This document shows positions 1 through 64,000 of a stretch of 64,000 nt of DNA, piece by piece. Under the pieces are notes generated by a model. That model was not told the DNA's origin. It did not search any database and saw only the letters and a list, made by a program, of their open reading frames with translations. Both the position numbers and the translations under genes were made by a program. Positions within the stretch are counted from its first letter, which is position 1. Every line of letters starts with the position of its first letter. The DNA is from Corydoras sp. C115 (Eukaryota > Chordata > Actinopteri > Siluriformes > Callichthyidae): positions 802,501 through 866,500 of the forward strand of contig JAFMOC010000079.1 of NCBI GenBank assembly GCA_019802505.1. The letters are read 5' to 3'.

Positions 1-208
1 TTCACTGAAGTTGCCAATGTGGGCCCTTGAGAAAGGCTCTTAACCCAAATTGCTTCAGGGGTGCTGTCCCTGTGTTCTGATCCCAACCATCAACTTGGGA
101 CACTTGTAAGACACTTTGGATAAAAGCGTCTGTTAAATGACCAAATGTAAATGTAAAGTATGTCAAATTTTGCGGTAATCTAAGTTACAATGTTCATTTT
201 TATAGGGA

Positions 209-240
<32 letters not shown>

Positions 241-260
241 TTTCAACTTTATATATAAGA
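1..260. repeat. intron with fish dispersed-repeat fragment and CA microsatellite
   Basis: Bases about 60-158 match the common fish tail 'ttggataaaagcgtctgttaaatgac..aaatgtaaatg', also seen inverted at about 10735-10795. A CA microsatellite runs at 209-237. No exon is visible left of 281. Confidence 0.6.
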
Positions 261-280
261 ATTTAACGTAAGTATTTTAC

Positions 281-63986
<63,706 letters not shown>

Positions 63987-64000
63987 CTGGAGAAGTGAAA

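Overview
The window is a 64 kb internal slice of one giant gene, titin (ttn), read entirely from the minus strand, so the gene's 5' side is at the right. No other gene is supported. I could place 84 well-supported coding exons plus two doubtful ones; the 5' end of the gene and the A-band and M-band parts lie outside. Nearly all introns are phase 1, and consecutive exons join in frame.

The organism looks like a teleost fish. The exon plan and protein follow vertebrate titin, but introns are short and carry fish-style repeats: a tRNA-derived SINE ending in GGAT units, several palindromic MITE-like elements ending in accagtcaaaagtttggacac, and long CA/GT, AT and GA microsatellites. Species, and which of the two teleost titin paralogues this is, cannot be told from the sequence alone.

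Layout in transcription order. (1) 63,986-56,260: proximal I-band Ig exons, one exon resembling a mammalian 'novex' cassette, and a 16-codon exon. (2) 55,271-48,277: a 7 kb terminal exon of novex-3 type with six Ig domains and its own stop codon. (3) 46,076-42,315: the N2B exon, with three Ig domains and an unusually long (about 908 residues) N2B unique sequence that contains at least five tandem repeats of about 74 residues. Novex-3 and N2B both begin with the same phase and are alternatives. (4) 41,357-25,934: the middle tandem Ig array, mostly one Ig per exon, built on a six-domain super-repeat. (5) 25,022-20,781: the N2A element (Ig, conserved helical unique sequence, then three Ig domains). 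(6) 20,688-7,300: the PEVK spring, about 1,960 residues in 22 exons, with several very large exons, two of which are not PEVK-like. (7) 7,300-281: distal Ig domains in a four-domain super-repeat with nearly constant exon sizes.

Together these pieces form titin's extensible I-band spring: tandem Ig segments straighten at low force, N2B and PEVK extend as entropic springs, and N2A is a signalling and docking hub. Skipping or using phase-1 exons changes spring length without shifting the frame. The most unusual points are the 74-residue N2B repeats, the two large non-PEVK exons inside PEVK, the position-specific cysteine loss every sixth Ig, an Ig with its core Trp changed to Cys, and a Trp-containing acidic module followed by RG-rich exons at the end of PEVK.
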